A stretch of 64,000 nucleotides of DNA, taken from contig NC_081185.1 in the NCBI RefSeq assembly GCF_029867415.1, forward strand, positions 36,898,766 to 36,962,765, written 5' to 3'. Of the stretch, positions 20,954 through 31,590 are shown piece by piece. Positions within the stretch are counted from its first letter, which is position 1; the number at the start of each line of letters is the position of its first letter. The notes under the pieces are model-generated. The model was not told the origin of the DNA. It saw only the letters and a program-made list of their open reading frames with translations, and did not search any database. Origin of the DNA: Vicia villosa. Lineage: Eukaryota; Streptophyta; Magnoliopsida; Fabales; Fabaceae. A program made the position numbers and the translations under genes.

Positions 20954-22297
20954 ATGGCTCCCGCTACCTGAGATTATGTCCGAATCAACATCTCAACAAT
21001 ACCATCTGAACTCAAGGACTTAATATCAGAATTTCCCGGAAATGCTCAATTCACTGAAAAGCATGGTCACCTACTCCATTTGGTTACCTCAAAATTTGAA
21101 GAAGACATGATACGGGTTTTGTTCCAATTCTTTGATCCCGAACATCATTGTTTTACATTTCCTGATTACCAACTAGTACCCACTTTGGAAGAGTTCTCTG
21201 AACTGATTGGGTTACCTATTCGAGATCGATTACCTTTCACTGGTTTAGAAAAGATTCCAAAGCCAGAAATCATTGCTGCTGCCTTACATTTGCGAAAGTC
21301 AGAAATCGAGTCCAATTGGGAAACAAAGAGTGGAGTCGAGGGTTTGCTTGCTAAGTTCTTAATGGAAAAGGCTCGATTACTACTAAAAAACAGAAGTTAC
21401 CTAGCTTTTGAGGAAGTTGTGGCTCTTTTGATCTATGGGTTGGTTTTATTCCCTAATCCCGACCAGTTCATAAGTATACACATTATCAACATTTTCTTAA
21501 CCCGCAACCCGGTACCTACCTTGCTGGGAGACATACTACATTCTTTACACACTCGTATCATGAAGAAACGAGGAACCCTTATGTGCTGTGTACCACTACT
21601 GGCAAGATGGTTTACATTACACCTTCCCCGATCAGTGTTGAGAAATGAACAAAGGATGCAATGGTCTCGCAGGATTATGTTTTTGTCTCATTCAGATATC
21701 TGGTGGAACAACTTCTTTCAAAGAGACATCACTCTCATTGACCATTGTGGGGAGTACCCTAATGTGCCACTCCTTGGCATTAAGGGAGGCATAACCTACA
21801 ATCCCTCTTTAGCTTTACACCAATTCGGATATGCACGAAGTAACGGTCCTCATGACATGATTATCCGTGGCATTGTGTTCGACTACGAAGATGATTCCCA
21901 AAGGTATCGACGAAGGTTTATACATGCTTGGGGCAGTGTCTACAAAGTAGAAAGCAAGACTTTAGGACAGTGGAATTCAATTCCCATGGAACCTTACCTC
22001 AAATGGGTGCGTACCCGTGCACAAAAGTTAATCATGCCATATCCCGCTATCCTACCTATGACTATTGAACCAGGAGTCGAAGGGGAGGAACCTCGAGTTA
22101 TTCTACATCCGGACATGCCAACTGACCTGGAAGAGTTGCAGAAATCTTGGGTTCAGCTAAAAGAGGAAAGAGACACCTTCAAAGCACACTGTCAAGAATA
22201 TGAGGGAAAAGTGTTGGAGCTCACCAGACAACTCCAAGAAGAACAGGAGATCAACACATTCCTGGGTGCAAAGAGAAAGCGTCCATGGGAGACCTGA
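20954..22297 (+). pseudogene. ORF1: ORF1 upstream of gag (DUF7745/plant-mobile-domain-like)
   Basis: Ogre-type elements carry an extra ORF between the leader and gag; its function is unknown. Here the frame starts at ATG 20954 but is broken by TGA at codon 6 (20969). The frame then stays open to TGA at 22295, and the next ATG (21080) gives 405 codons. The protein has a globular N-terminal part with a hydrophobic segment around LLIYGLVLFPNPDQF. Next comes an Arg/Trp-rich middle (RWFTLHLPRSVLRNEQRMQW), and a Glu/Gln-rich coiled coil near the C-terminus (LEELQKSW..LTRQLQEEQE). It resembles plant-mobile-domain or DUF7745-like proteins common in legume genomes; that assignment is from memory. The early stop probably inactivates translation from the natural start. 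Confidence 0.75.
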
Positions 22298-22507
22298 TGG
22301 ATCCTTCATTTTCTTTATTTTTCTGTTTTGTAAGCCCGAATGAGGCAAAGAAAAAAGAAAGAAAGAAAAGAAAAAAAGAAATAATTGTTTGACTAACAAA
22401 TGTTTGTTTTTCTTTTGTTTTAACAAATCTAAATTATAAGATCCTTGAAAACATTGCACATACATTGCATATACATTTCATTCATAAACATTGCATAATA
22501 GGTTCAC

Positions 22508-24031
22508 ATGATGGGTTTCTCATCTCCTCGCTGTTTATTTCAGTTAGAAGAGATGGAATCCGAAACAAGCATCAAGAATCTCGAAGCACAGAACGCCCAA
22601 GTTCAGGTAGCAATTCTGGAATTAGCAAAGGGGCAACAAGAACTGAAAGCCCTGATAACCAAGAAGAAAAAGAAGCCCAAAGGATCTGTAGGCTTGAGTC
22701 ACCTGAAAAGGAAGATCAAAATCCCAGTCGAAAAGCCTAAAAAGCCACCGATCCCTGAAATAGTCGGTGATGGTGATCAAGAAGACAATCACAGCAACCA
22801 GGGTTCTGCCAAACCCTCTCTCTCTTCTAATGAAGAAGATTATCATTCTGGAGACGAACAAGATGATGACAAATACCAGCAGTTGGAAGAACGCATGAAA
22901 GCCATGGAGATACAGAAAATACCTGGTTTAGACTTCGACGACCTTGGACTTGTCTCAAATATTGTTATCCCTCCAAAGTTCAAAGTTCCTGTCTTTGCAA
23001 AGTATGATGGAGTCTCTTGCCCAAAGTTGCATCTAAGGTCCTATGTGAGGAAGATATTACCTCATACGACAGATAACAAATTATGGATTCATTTTTTCCA
23101 GGAAAGTCTGTCAGGTACTCAACTCGAATGGTACTACCAACTGGAAAGTACAAAAGTTCACACCTGGGGAGACCTGGCTGCTGCTTTCTATAAACAGTAT
23201 CAATACAATGCTGACCTTGCACCAACTCGTACTCAATTACGAGGCATGACCATGGCACCAAAAGAAAGTTTCAAAGAATATGCGCAAAAGTGGAGAGATC
23301 TAGCTGGAAGGGTTCAACCACCCTTATCTGATCGCGAGCTAGTTGACATGTTCATGGGCACTTTAACTGGCCCGTTCTATAGTCATTTGTTGGGAAGCTC
23401 ATCATCAGGTTTCATTGACCTGATACTGACTGGAGAGCGTGTCGAAAGTGGCATTCGAAATGGAAAAATTCAAGTAGGTTCTTCCTCTGGTACTGCAAAG
23501 AGACCCATTGGTGGGAAAAATGAGGTCAATACAATGCAAAATCAGAAAAGTCGCAAAAGTGAACATCACCAATCTATAGGGGCTGTCTTGATCTCTGCAT
23601 CTGCACCTCAAAAAGATCAACCACCGAAGTATACGCGTCGACCCGACGCACCGAGAAGGAATTTCACTAAAATCAATATGCCAATCTCTCAAGCATTGCA
23701 ACACTTGTTAAAGGCAAATTTGATTATATTGAAAGATCCTCCGAAGAATGTCAACACTTCATCTCCTAGTTACCGCCCTGACGCAACATGTGCATACCAT
23801 TCCGATTGTCCAGGACATGACGCAGATCACTGTTGGGCTCTGAAGAACAAAATCCAAGACATGATAGATGCTGGGGAAATTGAGTTCGATCCTCTAGAAA
23901 CTCCAAATGTCATCACTGCACCTATGCCAAAGCACGACAAGACAGTTAATGCTATCATAGATACTGTTTATATCTATGATGTGAGAGAATTGTCAACTCC
24001 ACTCCTTGAAGTTAAAAGAAAGCTAATATAA
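22508..24031 (+). CDS. gag: Gypsy gag (Tat/Ogre type)
   Basis: This encodes the capsid precursor. The ORF has 507 codons, and a 210-bp purine-rich spacer separates it from ORF1. The N-terminal ~80 residues form a coiled coil rich in Glu/Gln/Lys (IKNLEAQNAQVQVAILELAK) followed by an Arg/Lys-Pro stretch and acidic segments. The Retrotrans_gag core spans roughly residues 150-320, with YDGVSCPKLHLRSY, WYYQLES, AFYKQYQYN and ESFKEYAQKWRDLA. Near the C-terminus CAYHSDCPGHDADHCWALKNK is a Cys/His cluster in the place of a zinc knuckle (C-x5-C-x2-H-x4-HC). The TAA at 24029 looks like a nonsense change, because the same frame continues with related coding sequence to 26266. The start at ATG 22508 follows a TTCATAAACATTGCATAATAGG-type leader; an ATG at 22553 is also possible. 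Confidence 0.9.
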   Translation: MMGFSSPRCLFQLEEMESETSIKNLEAQNAQVQVAILELAKGQQELKALITKKKKKPKGSVGLSHLKRKIKIPVEKPKKPPIPEIVGDGDQEDNHSNQGSAKPSLSSNEEDYHSGDEQDDDKYQQLEERMKAMEIQKIPGLDFDDLGLVSNIVIPPKFKVPVFAKYDGVSCPKLHLRSYVRKILPHTTDNKLWIHFFQESLSGTQLEWYYQLESTKVHTWGDLAAAFYKQYQYNADLAPTRTQLRGMTMAPKESFKEYAQKWRDLAGRVQPPLSDRELVDMFMGTLTGPFYSHLLGSSSSGFIDLILTGERVESGIRNGKIQVGSSSGTAKRPIGGKNEVNTMQNQKSRKSEHHQSIGAVLISASAPQKDQPPKYTRRPDAPRRNFTKINMPISQALQHLLKANLIILKDPPKNVNTSSPSYRPDATCAYHSDCPGHDADHCWALKNKIQDMIDAGEIEFDPLETPNVITAPMPKHDKTVNAIIDTVYIYDVRELSTPLLEVKRKLI

Positions 24032-25246
24032 GCTAGTTTCTTTCCAGGTTGTGACCCTGATTGCTCTTATTGTGCACACCTACCCAATGGTTGTGAGAAT
24101 TTGAAAATGGGAATTCAAAAATGGATGGATCGCCGTGTCATTATGTTTGAAAGGCTCCCTTCTATGGACGATTTATGCGAAGTTTTTGCAAACAGGATGA
24201 GAATAGAGGACGTTTCAGTGGTTTCTAACATACCATTGAAAATCCCTACCAAAGCTCCCTTTAAAATTTCTACTGCACCCAGAGTAGCATCTGTAATCAT
24301 TACCAATCCAGCTCCATTTCCATATTCCACCGACAAAGATGTCCCGTGGAAATATGACACTGAAGTTTATGTCCATGGAGTTAAACAAAAGGAGGCCGTA
24401 AATCCAACTGTTGACAATATTGTGGGGACTAGTAAGATTACGAGAAGTGGAAGGATCTTTTCGCCATAAATTTCTCCAAATGTTGCTACTACTCCAGTCA
24501 AGGTCCCAGTTTCTAATCAAGATGTCAATGCTCGAGGCAAAGAGCCACTGACCGAACCAGCTCAAGTACCCGTTGAAGTCCTTGTTGAAGATCCTTCGAG
24601 GCAAGAAATGGAGGAAATATTGAAAATCATCTGCAAAAGTGATTACAATATTGTTGAACAACTGGGGCACACTACTTCAAAGATCTCAATGCTATCTTTG
24701 CTAAAGTATTCAGAAGCTCATGCTAAAGCTTTAATGAAATTCTTGAAAGCTGCCCATGTACTACAGGAGATTTCAATCAACCAATTTGAAAATTGCGTTG
24801 CTAATCTTACAGTGCACAACGGTCTCGGTTTCTCCGACGCTGATTTAACCCCTGCTGGGAAAAATCACAATAAAGCCCTGCACATCTCTATTGAATGTAA
24901 CGGCGCCACTTTGTCTCATGTGCTGGTAGACAATGGTTCCTCGTTAAACGTATTACCAAAAGTAGTACTGGAAAAACTTGACTTCGAAGGAGTTGTGTTA
25001 CAACCAAGTGATGTGGTGGTAAGAGCCTTCGATGGGTCGACAAGAACGGTATATGGAGAAATTAGGCTCCCAATCAGAGTGGGCTCTCAGGTCTTTGATT
25101 CTACCTTTTATGTGATGGATATTCATCCAACATACTCCTGTTTACTAGGACGCCCTTGGATACATGGAGCAAACACTGTAACTTCTACCCTGCATCAGAA
25201 GTTAAAGTATCCAGTAAAAGGGAAGATCGTCACAGTCCATGGTTAA
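24032..25246 (+). pseudogene. pro: Gag C-terminal linker and aspartic protease, interrupted
   Basis: Same frame as gag, broken by TAA at 24029, 24467 and 25244. The linker (24032-24600) includes a CDPDCSYC cluster and basic and Pro-rich stretches. The retropepsin-like protease lies within 24608-25246: LVDNGSSLNVLP carries the catalytic Asp (D-N-G rather than the usual D-T/S-G), and ILGRPW-like YSCLLGRPWIHG follows about 75 residues later. The protein cuts gag-pol. Codons 24608-24640 open the piece, but this ATG is an internal Met. No frameshift is needed across the whole region, so the stops are recent point changes in an otherwise intact reading frame. Confidence 0.85.
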
Positions 25247-26266
25247 GAAGAATATGTGGTTAGCCACCTGAGTAACTCCAAGTATGTTGAGATGGATGGA
25301 GAATTCATTGAAACCCCCTGCCAAGCTTTTGAGGTGGTCTCTCCTGATGTCTCTACTGCCAAGCACATTTTTGTTAATCCTGCTATAAAAATAAATCCAA
25401 CAATGGCTTCTCTCAAAGATGCAAAAGCTGCAATCAAAGAAGGTGGTGGCACAGCATGGGGACAACTCATTGATGTGCCTTACAAATTCGACAAGCTGGG
25501 TTTGGGCTATGCTAATGGAACTCAGAAGAACAATCAAAGTCTTCATTCTGGAGAGTTAATGACACATTTCATCAGCCAAGAAGTAAATGCTATTGAAGAC
25601 GATGGAATGATTCAACAATATCCCAATGGAGTTCCACCTGTATCCATGGAAGTTTGGGACACTTTGGGAGAACCAAGTGGCAAGTATGACTTTATGGTAA
25701 AGTATACTGCTCCTCCGAGTTTTTCGATTGCCATCGAAAACATTGTCCCGACTGGATGGGATAATCAGTTTGAGGATTACAAAAGTCTCACAAGTTCCAT
25801 TACTGAGCAATATCAAAGTCCACCTAAAGAAGTTTGGGATACGCTAGGAGAGCCAAGTGGCAAATATGATTTTATGGTGAAATATTCCGCTCCTCCGAGC
25901 TCACAAGTCGCCATTGAAGACATTATCCCAACTGGATGGGATGAACATTGCGAAAACAATTTCACTCCTGGAGAAGCCTGGGAGATACCAAATAACGAGG
26001 GTTATTTTCTGTCACAGTACACTACTCAGCAGAATGCACAAGTCTCTATCCAAGACGTCATCCCGACTGGATGGGACGGCCTTATCGAGTATCTCTCTCA
26101 ACCAACAGAGATACCTCAACCTGGATCCTCATATCCAACAGAGCATCTTGCTCATCCTGAAGGATCAACAGCTCATCTCGTCACTAAAGAAATCAATGTT
26201 GTGGGAGACACAGAAGACAACTGCAACTGGGAAGCTGAAGATGTCATCTCCTTTGATCAGGAGTAA
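25247..26266 (+). CDS. Linker domain with G-patch-like motif and IPTGWD repeats
   Basis: It continues the gag-pro frame after the stop at 25244; the first ATG is 25256 and 336 codons remain. The N-terminal third has KFDKLGLGYANG, a G-patch-like glycine motif that Ogre polyproteins are known to carry between protease and RT. Residues ~130-285 hold three repeats. The first two (starts 25649 and 25829, 180 bp apart) both read EVWDTLGEPSGKYDFMVKY and end in a PTGWD motif. The third is more diverged (EAWEIPNNEGYFLSQY..IPTGWD). The function is unknown, perhaps a spacer or protein-binding region. It ends at TAA 26264, beside a possible intron donor, so in the spliced RNA the stop may be removed. Confidence 0.75.
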   Translation, partial: EEYVVSHLSNSKYVEMDGEFIETPCQAFEVVSPDVSTAKHIFVNPAIKINPTMASLKDAKAAIKEGGGTAWGQLIDVPYKFDKLGLGYANGTQKNNQSLHSGELMTHFISQEVNAIEDDGMIQQYPNGVPPVSMEVWDTLGEPSGKYDFMVKYTAPPSFSIAIENIVPTGWDNQFEDYKSLTSSITEQYQSPPKEVWDTLGEPSGKYDFMVKYSAPPSSQVAIEDIIPTGWDEHCENNFTPGEAWEIPNNEGYFLSQYTTQQNAQVSIQDVIPTGWDGLIEYLSQPTEIPQPGSSYPTEHLAHPEGSTAHLVTKEINVVGDTEDNCNWEAEDVISFDQE

Positions 26267-26530
26267 ATGCATTTTCCTGTTTTCACTGTCCATATGTTCA
26301 AAAATAAAAATGGTTCATGTACTATCGAACCATGAGCTTGAAAGCCGTGTGCCTTGCCCGAAGCACACTGGTCCTTTTTATAAGGGTTTGTCATATCATG
26401 ATCATATGTTCATATAATAAAATCATGGGACGTTTGCATGTTCAAATTATTGCGATCCTTTTTATTCATTTCTTCACTTTGTTTTCAAATAGCTATGTGT
26501 TCTTACACACACCCACATAATAAATGCAAA
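26264..26530 (+). other. Candidate intron between gag-pro and RT
   Basis: Ogre elements are known to carry an intron at this point. The sequence fits in position and composition: the linker ORF ends at GAG-TAAATG (possible donor GTAAAT at 26263). A/T- and T-rich sequence follows, including a T-rich run ending TTTTCAAATAG at 26492. RT homology starts near 26535. The 26492 acceptor joined to the 26263 donor does not restore the frame, so the exact sites are uncertain. Confidence 0.45.
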
Positions 26531-28993
26531 TTCACATTCACTCTGGATCCTGTCGATAACGATTCTGCTATTGCCAGTCATGACTTTGAAAATCCGATCT
26601 ACCAAACTGAGGACGAAAGTGAGGAAGATTGTGAAGTACCAAGAGAACTTGCAAAGCTGTTAGAACAAGAAGAAAAAACTATACAGCCGCATGAAGAGTC
26701 GACTGAGGTTATCAACCTGGGCAGTGACGAAGAAAAGAAAGAAGTCAGGATAGGGGCTGATTTAGAAAACAGTGTCAAACAAAGACTGATTCAAATGTTA
26801 CAAGACTACGTCGAGATATTCGCTTGGTCTTATGAAGATATGCCTGGTCTCGACACGGATATTGTGGTCCATCGCCTGCCAATCAAAGAAGGTAGCACTC
26901 CAGTTAAGCAGAAACTACGGAGAAGTAGGCCTGACATGTCCAAGAAAATCAAAGACGAGGTTGAGAAGCAATTCAATGCTGGCTTTCTGAAAATTGTAAG
27001 TTATCCTCCTTGGATAGCTAACATCGTGCCTGTGCCTAAAAAAGACGGGAAGGTCAGGATGTGTGTAGACTACAGAGATCTGAACCGGGCAAGCCCCAAA
27101 GATGATTTCCCTTTACCTCACATCGATGTACTGGTTGATAATACTGCACAATGCAAAGTATTTTCCTTTATGGACGGATTCTCCGGTTACAATCAAATCA
27201 AGATGGCACCCGAAGACATGGAAAAAACAACCTTCACAACACCCTGGGGAACCTTTTGTTACAAAGTAACGCCCTTTGGTTTAAAGAATGCAGGAGCAAC
27301 GTATCAGCGTGCAATGGTAGCTCTGTTCCATGATATGATTCATCAAGAGATAGAGGTTTATGTGGATGATATGATTGCAAAGTCCAACACCGAAGAAGAA
27401 CATCTGGGTCATCTGCACAAGTTGTTTGACAGACTCAAGAAGTACAGGTTGCGACTGAATCCGAACAAGTGTACCTTTGGAGTAAGATCCGGTAAACTTT
27501 TAGGTTTCATTGTCAGCAGCAAAGGTATTGAGGTTGATCCTGCCAAGGTCAAAGCCATTCAAGAAATGCCTATACCCCGTACCGAGAAACAAGTCAGAGG
27601 ATTCTTGGGACGTTTGAACTACATAGCCAGATTTATTGCCCATATGACTACTACTTGTATGCCAATCTTCAAATTGTTGAAGAAAGATCAAGTGGAAAGA
27701 TGGAACGACAAATGCCAATTAGCCTTTGATAAGATCAAAGAATACCTTCAAAAACCACCAATCTTGTTACCACCAGTGGAAGGAAGACCTCTGATAATGT
27801 ACCTAACGGTGTTAGAAGACTCAATGGGGTGTGTACTAGGGCAACATGACGAGTCTGGCCGAAAAGAACATGCAATCTACTATCTTAGCAAAAAGTTCAC
27901 CGATTGTGAAACAAGATACTCACTGCTCGAGAAAACTTGTTGTGCCTTGGCATGGGCAGCTCGCCGATTAAGACAGTATATGCTAAACCATACCACTTTC
28001 CTGATCTCCAAGATAGATCCTATCAAATATGTGTTCGAAAAACCTGCACTCTCTGGAAGGATAGCAAGATGGAAAATGATTCTAACAGAGTATGACATCC
28101 AGTACACTTCGCAAAAGGCAATAAAAGGAAGTGTGGTAGCTGATCATCTGGCTCATCAGGCAGTGGATGATTACCAAGCATTAAACTTTGACTTCCCAGA
28201 TGAAGACATTATGTTAGTTACTGACTACAAACAACCAGGACCGGAGGAAGGACCCGAGCCAGGATCCCGATGGACTATGGTTTTTGATGGAGCCTCTAAT
28301 GCGCTTGGCAATGGCATCGGAGCTGTGATCATTTCTCCTACAGGAGGTCATACGTCATTCACTGCCAGGTTATGTTTCAACTGCACTAACAATATAGCTG
28401 AGTATGAAGCATGTATTCTGGGTCTCAAAGCTGCAATCGATTTAAGAGTCAAGGTCCTGGAGGTCTACGGAGACTCGGCCCTTGTAATTTATCAAGTCAA
28501 AGAGGAAAGGGACACAAAGCACCCGAATCTAATTCCATACAAAGAATATGTGCTGAGTTTGATTCCTTACTTTGAAGAAATCACTTTTGAACACATCCCG
28601 CGCAAAGAAAATCAACTGGCTGATGCTTTAGCTACCATGTCATCTATGTTCAAAGTCAGGTGGGACAATGAGGCGCCAATGATCACCATTTATAGACACA
28701 ATGAACCATCCTATTGCATTGAGATTGATACCGAAGGAGTGGAAGAAAAACCATGGTTCCATGAAGTAAAAAGATATCTCAAAGCCCAGGAGTATCCTGA
28801 AGGGGCGTCCATTAACGATAGAAAGTTTCTAAGAAGATTTGCGGCCAAATTCTTTCTAAGTAATGGAATCCTGTACAAACGCAACCATGACTCGACTTTA
28901 CTTCGTTGTGTAAACAAGAAGGAAGCAGAACAGATCATGGAAGACATACACGATGGTGCTTTTGGTACTCATTCAAGTGGACATAATGGCTAA
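26438..28993 (+). CDS. pol: Gypsy reverse transcriptase with dual RNase H
   Basis: This encodes the RT that copies element RNA plus two RNase H domains. Codons before ~26535 (a signal-peptide-like MFKLLRSFLFISSLCF) are probably intron read through. An acidic N-terminal segment leads to WSYEDMPGLD. The RT has VPVPKKDGKVRMCVDYRDLN, FMDGFSGYNQI and the catalytic YVDD at ~residue 307. The standard RNase H (~420-575) contains LSKKFTDCETRYSLLEK and GSVVADHLA. A second, archaeal-type RNase H starts near residue 611 (VFDGASN, NNIAEYEACILGL, DSALVIYQV, ENQLADALA). Two RNase H domains mark the Tat lineage. The C-terminus runs into the integrase zinc finger and ends at a premature stop caused by a frame change near 28985. 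Confidence 0.93.
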   Translation: MFKLLRSFLFISSLCFQIAMCSYTHPHNKCKFTFTLDPVDNDSAIASHDFENPIYQTEDESEEDCEVPRELAKLLEQEEKTIQPHEESTEVINLGSDEEKKEVRIGADLENSVKQRLIQMLQDYVEIFAWSYEDMPGLDTDIVVHRLPIKEGSTPVKQKLRRSRPDMSKKIKDEVEKQFNAGFLKIVSYPPWIANIVPVPKKDGKVRMCVDYRDLNRASPKDDFPLPHIDVLVDNTAQCKVFSFMDGFSGYNQIKMAPEDMEKTTFTTPWGTFCYKVTPFGLKNAGATYQRAMVALFHDMIHQEIEVYVDDMIAKSNTEEEHLGHLHKLFDRLKKYRLRLNPNKCTFGVRSGKLLGFIVSSKGIEVDPAKVKAIQEMPIPRTEKQVRGFLGRLNYIARFIAHMTTTCMPIFKLLKKDQVERWNDKCQLAFDKIKEYLQKPPILLPPVEGRPLIMYLTVLEDSMGCVLGQHDESGRKEHAIYYLSKKFTDCETRYSLLEKTCCALAWAARRLRQYMLNHTTFLISKIDPIKYVFEKPALSGRIARWKMILTEYDIQYTSQKAIKGSVVADHLAHQAVDDYQALNFDFPDEDIMLVTDYKQPGPEEGPEPGSRWTMVFDGASNALGNGIGAVIISPTGGHTSFTARLCFNCTNNIAEYEACILGLKAAIDLRVKVLEVYGDSALVIYQVKEERDTKHPNLIPYKEYVLSLIPYFEEITFEHIPRKENQLADALATMSSMFKVRWDNEAPMITIYRHNEPSYCIEIDTEGVEEKPWFHEVKRYLKAQEYPEGASINDRKFLRRFAAKFFLSNGILYKRNHDSTLLRCVNKKEAEQIMEDIHDGAFGTHSSGHNG

Positions 28994-29999
28994 AAAGATT
29001 CTGAGAGCAGGTTATTACTGGTCTACCATGGAGACAGACTGCCATCATCACTCCAGAACTTGTCACAAATGCCAAATATATGCCGACAAAGTACATGTAC
29101 CTCCAGTCCCATTAAACGTCCTGACGGCTCCTTGGCCTTTTGCAATGTGGGGTATTGATATGATTGGAGAAATCAAGCCTACTGCCTCCAACGGACATCG
29201 TTTCATACTGGTCGCTATTGACTACTTCACAAAATGGGTAGAGGCAGTCTCGTTTGCTTCAGTTACCAAGAATGTTGTAGCCCGGTTTATCAAGCACAAT
29301 CTCATTTGTCGGTATGGCATCCCTGAAAGGATCATCACGGACAATGGCACAAATTTAAATAACGGGATGATCACTGAACTCTGCACACAGTTCAAGATCA
29401 AACATCATAATTCATCTCCATATCGACCAAAGATGAATGGCACGGTGGAAGCTGCCAACAAGAATATCAAAAAGATCATACAGAAAATGACAGTAACCTA
29501 CAGAGATTGGCATGAGATGTTACCTTTTGCTCTTCATGGTTATCGCACATCAGCGCGTACTTCAACAGGGGCAACTCCATTTTCCTTAGTCTATGGTATG
29601 GAGGCAGTTCTCCCAATCGAAATCCAGATTCCTTCCCTAAGGATCATGAAAGAAGCCGATCTAGATGAAGACGATTGGATTCAGACTCGATTGGACCAGA
29701 TAAACTTGATCGATGAGAAGAGACTTGCGGCTATTTGTCATGGTCAGTTGTACCAGAAACGTATGATCAAAGCCTTCAACAAGAAAGTCAAGAGTCAGAC
29801 ATATCAAATCAGTGATTTGGTTGTCAAACGCATCATCCTACCATAGGGTGACCCCAGGGGCAAGTGGACTCCCACCTATGAGGGACCATTTGTAATCAAG
29901 AAAGTATTCTCCGGCGGAGCTATGTTGCTTACTACTATGGACGAAGAAGATTTCCCACACCCTGTAAATGCGGACATAGTCAAAAAGTACTTTGCTTAA
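28953..29999 (+). pseudogene. int: Gypsy integrase, frameshifted and truncated by a stop
   Basis: The integrase inserts cDNA into the genome. It is read in a different frame from RT: about two bases appear missing near 28985, within the zinc finger between the His pair (RT frame, GTHSSGH) and CHKC. The catalytic core shows GIDMIGEI (first Asp), IITDNGTN (second Asp) and NGTVEAANKNI (Glu). A TAG at 29844 stops the frame; beyond it the same frame continues with GKWTPTYEGPFVIKKVF and DIVKKYFA to TAA at 29997, the C-terminal module of Tat integrases. The protein is therefore broken twice. The ATG at 28953 is not a natural start. Confidence 0.9.
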
Positions 30000-30010
30000 A
30001 GAAAAGAAAA

Positions 30011-30170
30011 GCTCGCTAAGTTGAAAACCCGAAAGGGCGACTTAGGCAAAAATGAGCGTCTCAGTGGATTGAAAACCTGAAAGGGCGATCCAGGCAAAAA
30101 TTAGAGACTAAAAAATAAATATCCCGGTAGGCTGAAAACCTGAAAAGGCAGCCTAGGCAAAAGTTAGGGA
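30011..30170 (+). repeat. ~58-bp tandem repeat after integrase
   Basis: Three units contain TGAAAACCYGAAARGGC followed by AGGCAAAAATTAG-like text. The same motif occurs at 15205-15330, which helps identify that stretch as related 3' untranslated sequence. Confidence 0.85.
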
Positions 30171-31317
30171 ATAAAGCATACGACTATGTCCCGTTTGGCT
30201 ATTTACTCACATTCAAGGTTCAACACATCAAAGGCACTAATCAGTCCAATCATTTTCTTCCAATAAGTGAGGGATGAGATACTCGAAGACAGATTGGCAA
30301 TAGCAGAATTGAAACTTGACTGGATTGTTTCCACATAGCTATTTTACTTTTCAAAGTTTTATGACAATTTCCTACTACTAGGATTGTTGTCTCCTTGTAC
30401 TAATCCGCCTGTTATGGCCCTCTTTCAAAATCAACACAATTCACGCTAAAATCAATGTTTTCACTTTTTCTTTTTTGAATGCATAAACGTCCCAATGATA
30501 ATTTTGAATGAACATATGCATTTGAATATGATTAACAAGAAAAACAGGAATAGCATTCAGGTAATGTCCCAATCATTTGGACATCGTTCCAACACCAGCA
30601 TCGGAAGAAAATTTCCCCAACAGAGAGGCATTTCTCAGCAGAATCCTTGATGAGATTTTTCTCTCCAACAAGGTGATTCGAGAAACCTTATTCCCCAGCA
30701 GGGCTGTTCAAGATCACTATCCCCAGAAGGTGTGATCCTCCACATCAAGGCCTGATCAAATAGTGCATCGGAGGATTACCTATCTCTCTTATTCAAGTTA
30801 CTTTCATCACCAAGTGGTATTCAAAGATCCTTCAATAGAACATTCTGGTTCGTAAGAAAGTTCCCCAGCTGAGTGTACTCAAGCAGGGTAGCAAAAATCA
30901 TCAACGATCACAATGCCTTCATTTCCAAATGACTAGCGGGGATTTATTTTCCCAACCAGAAGCTTGATACGCTCAAGACTGCATAAGTCATACATCATAC
31001 ATCATACATCATACGCATATTCATACACAGCATATAATGTTTTATGACAAACGCATACATAACATGCATATTTCTCCTTTAGTTCAAAAATCTCATACAT
31101 TACATGCATCATGACATTGCATGACGCTAACTCGATCTTTTACAGGTGGAAGAATATCCTCAGAAAAGTGGTTCTCAATCACATACAGTGTTCCCCTGAA
31201 TTCTATTCAGACGAACATTCCTCTCAGATATAATCAAGCCAAAGATTCATTCTGAAGAGATCTTTCTTTTCAAAACACCTATCAACTCAAAAAACAAGCA
31301 ACATAGATCTAAGTCGA

Positions 31318-31590
31318 TACCTTGGACGGTTCCTTAATGATCTACCATCAAAGATCTAAAGTTGATACCTCAGAAGGTTCCTTAATGATCTACCATCAAA
31401 GATCTAAAGCTGATACCTCAGACGGTTCCACAACGATCAACCTTCAAAGATCTAAAGCTGATACCTCAGACGGTTCCTCATATATCAACTTTCAAAATCT
31501 AAAACGGAAACTTTGGACAGTTCCGTAACGATCAACCTCCAAGACTTAAAGCGGTAACCTTGGACGGTTCCGAAACGGTCAACGCAGAGG
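31318..31590 (+). repeat. ~55-bp tandem repeat (GATACCTCAGACGGTTCC)
   Basis: Six units follow the pattern GATACCTYRGACGGTTCC, then ATGATCTACC or ACGATCAACC, then CAAAGATCTAAAG. The first four are close copies and the last two are more diverged. Confidence 0.88.

Noticed and set aside
26438..26530. Signal-peptide-like N-terminus of the RT ORF
   Set aside because: It lies in the candidate intron, upstream of RT homology; hydrophobicity comes from T-rich sequence.
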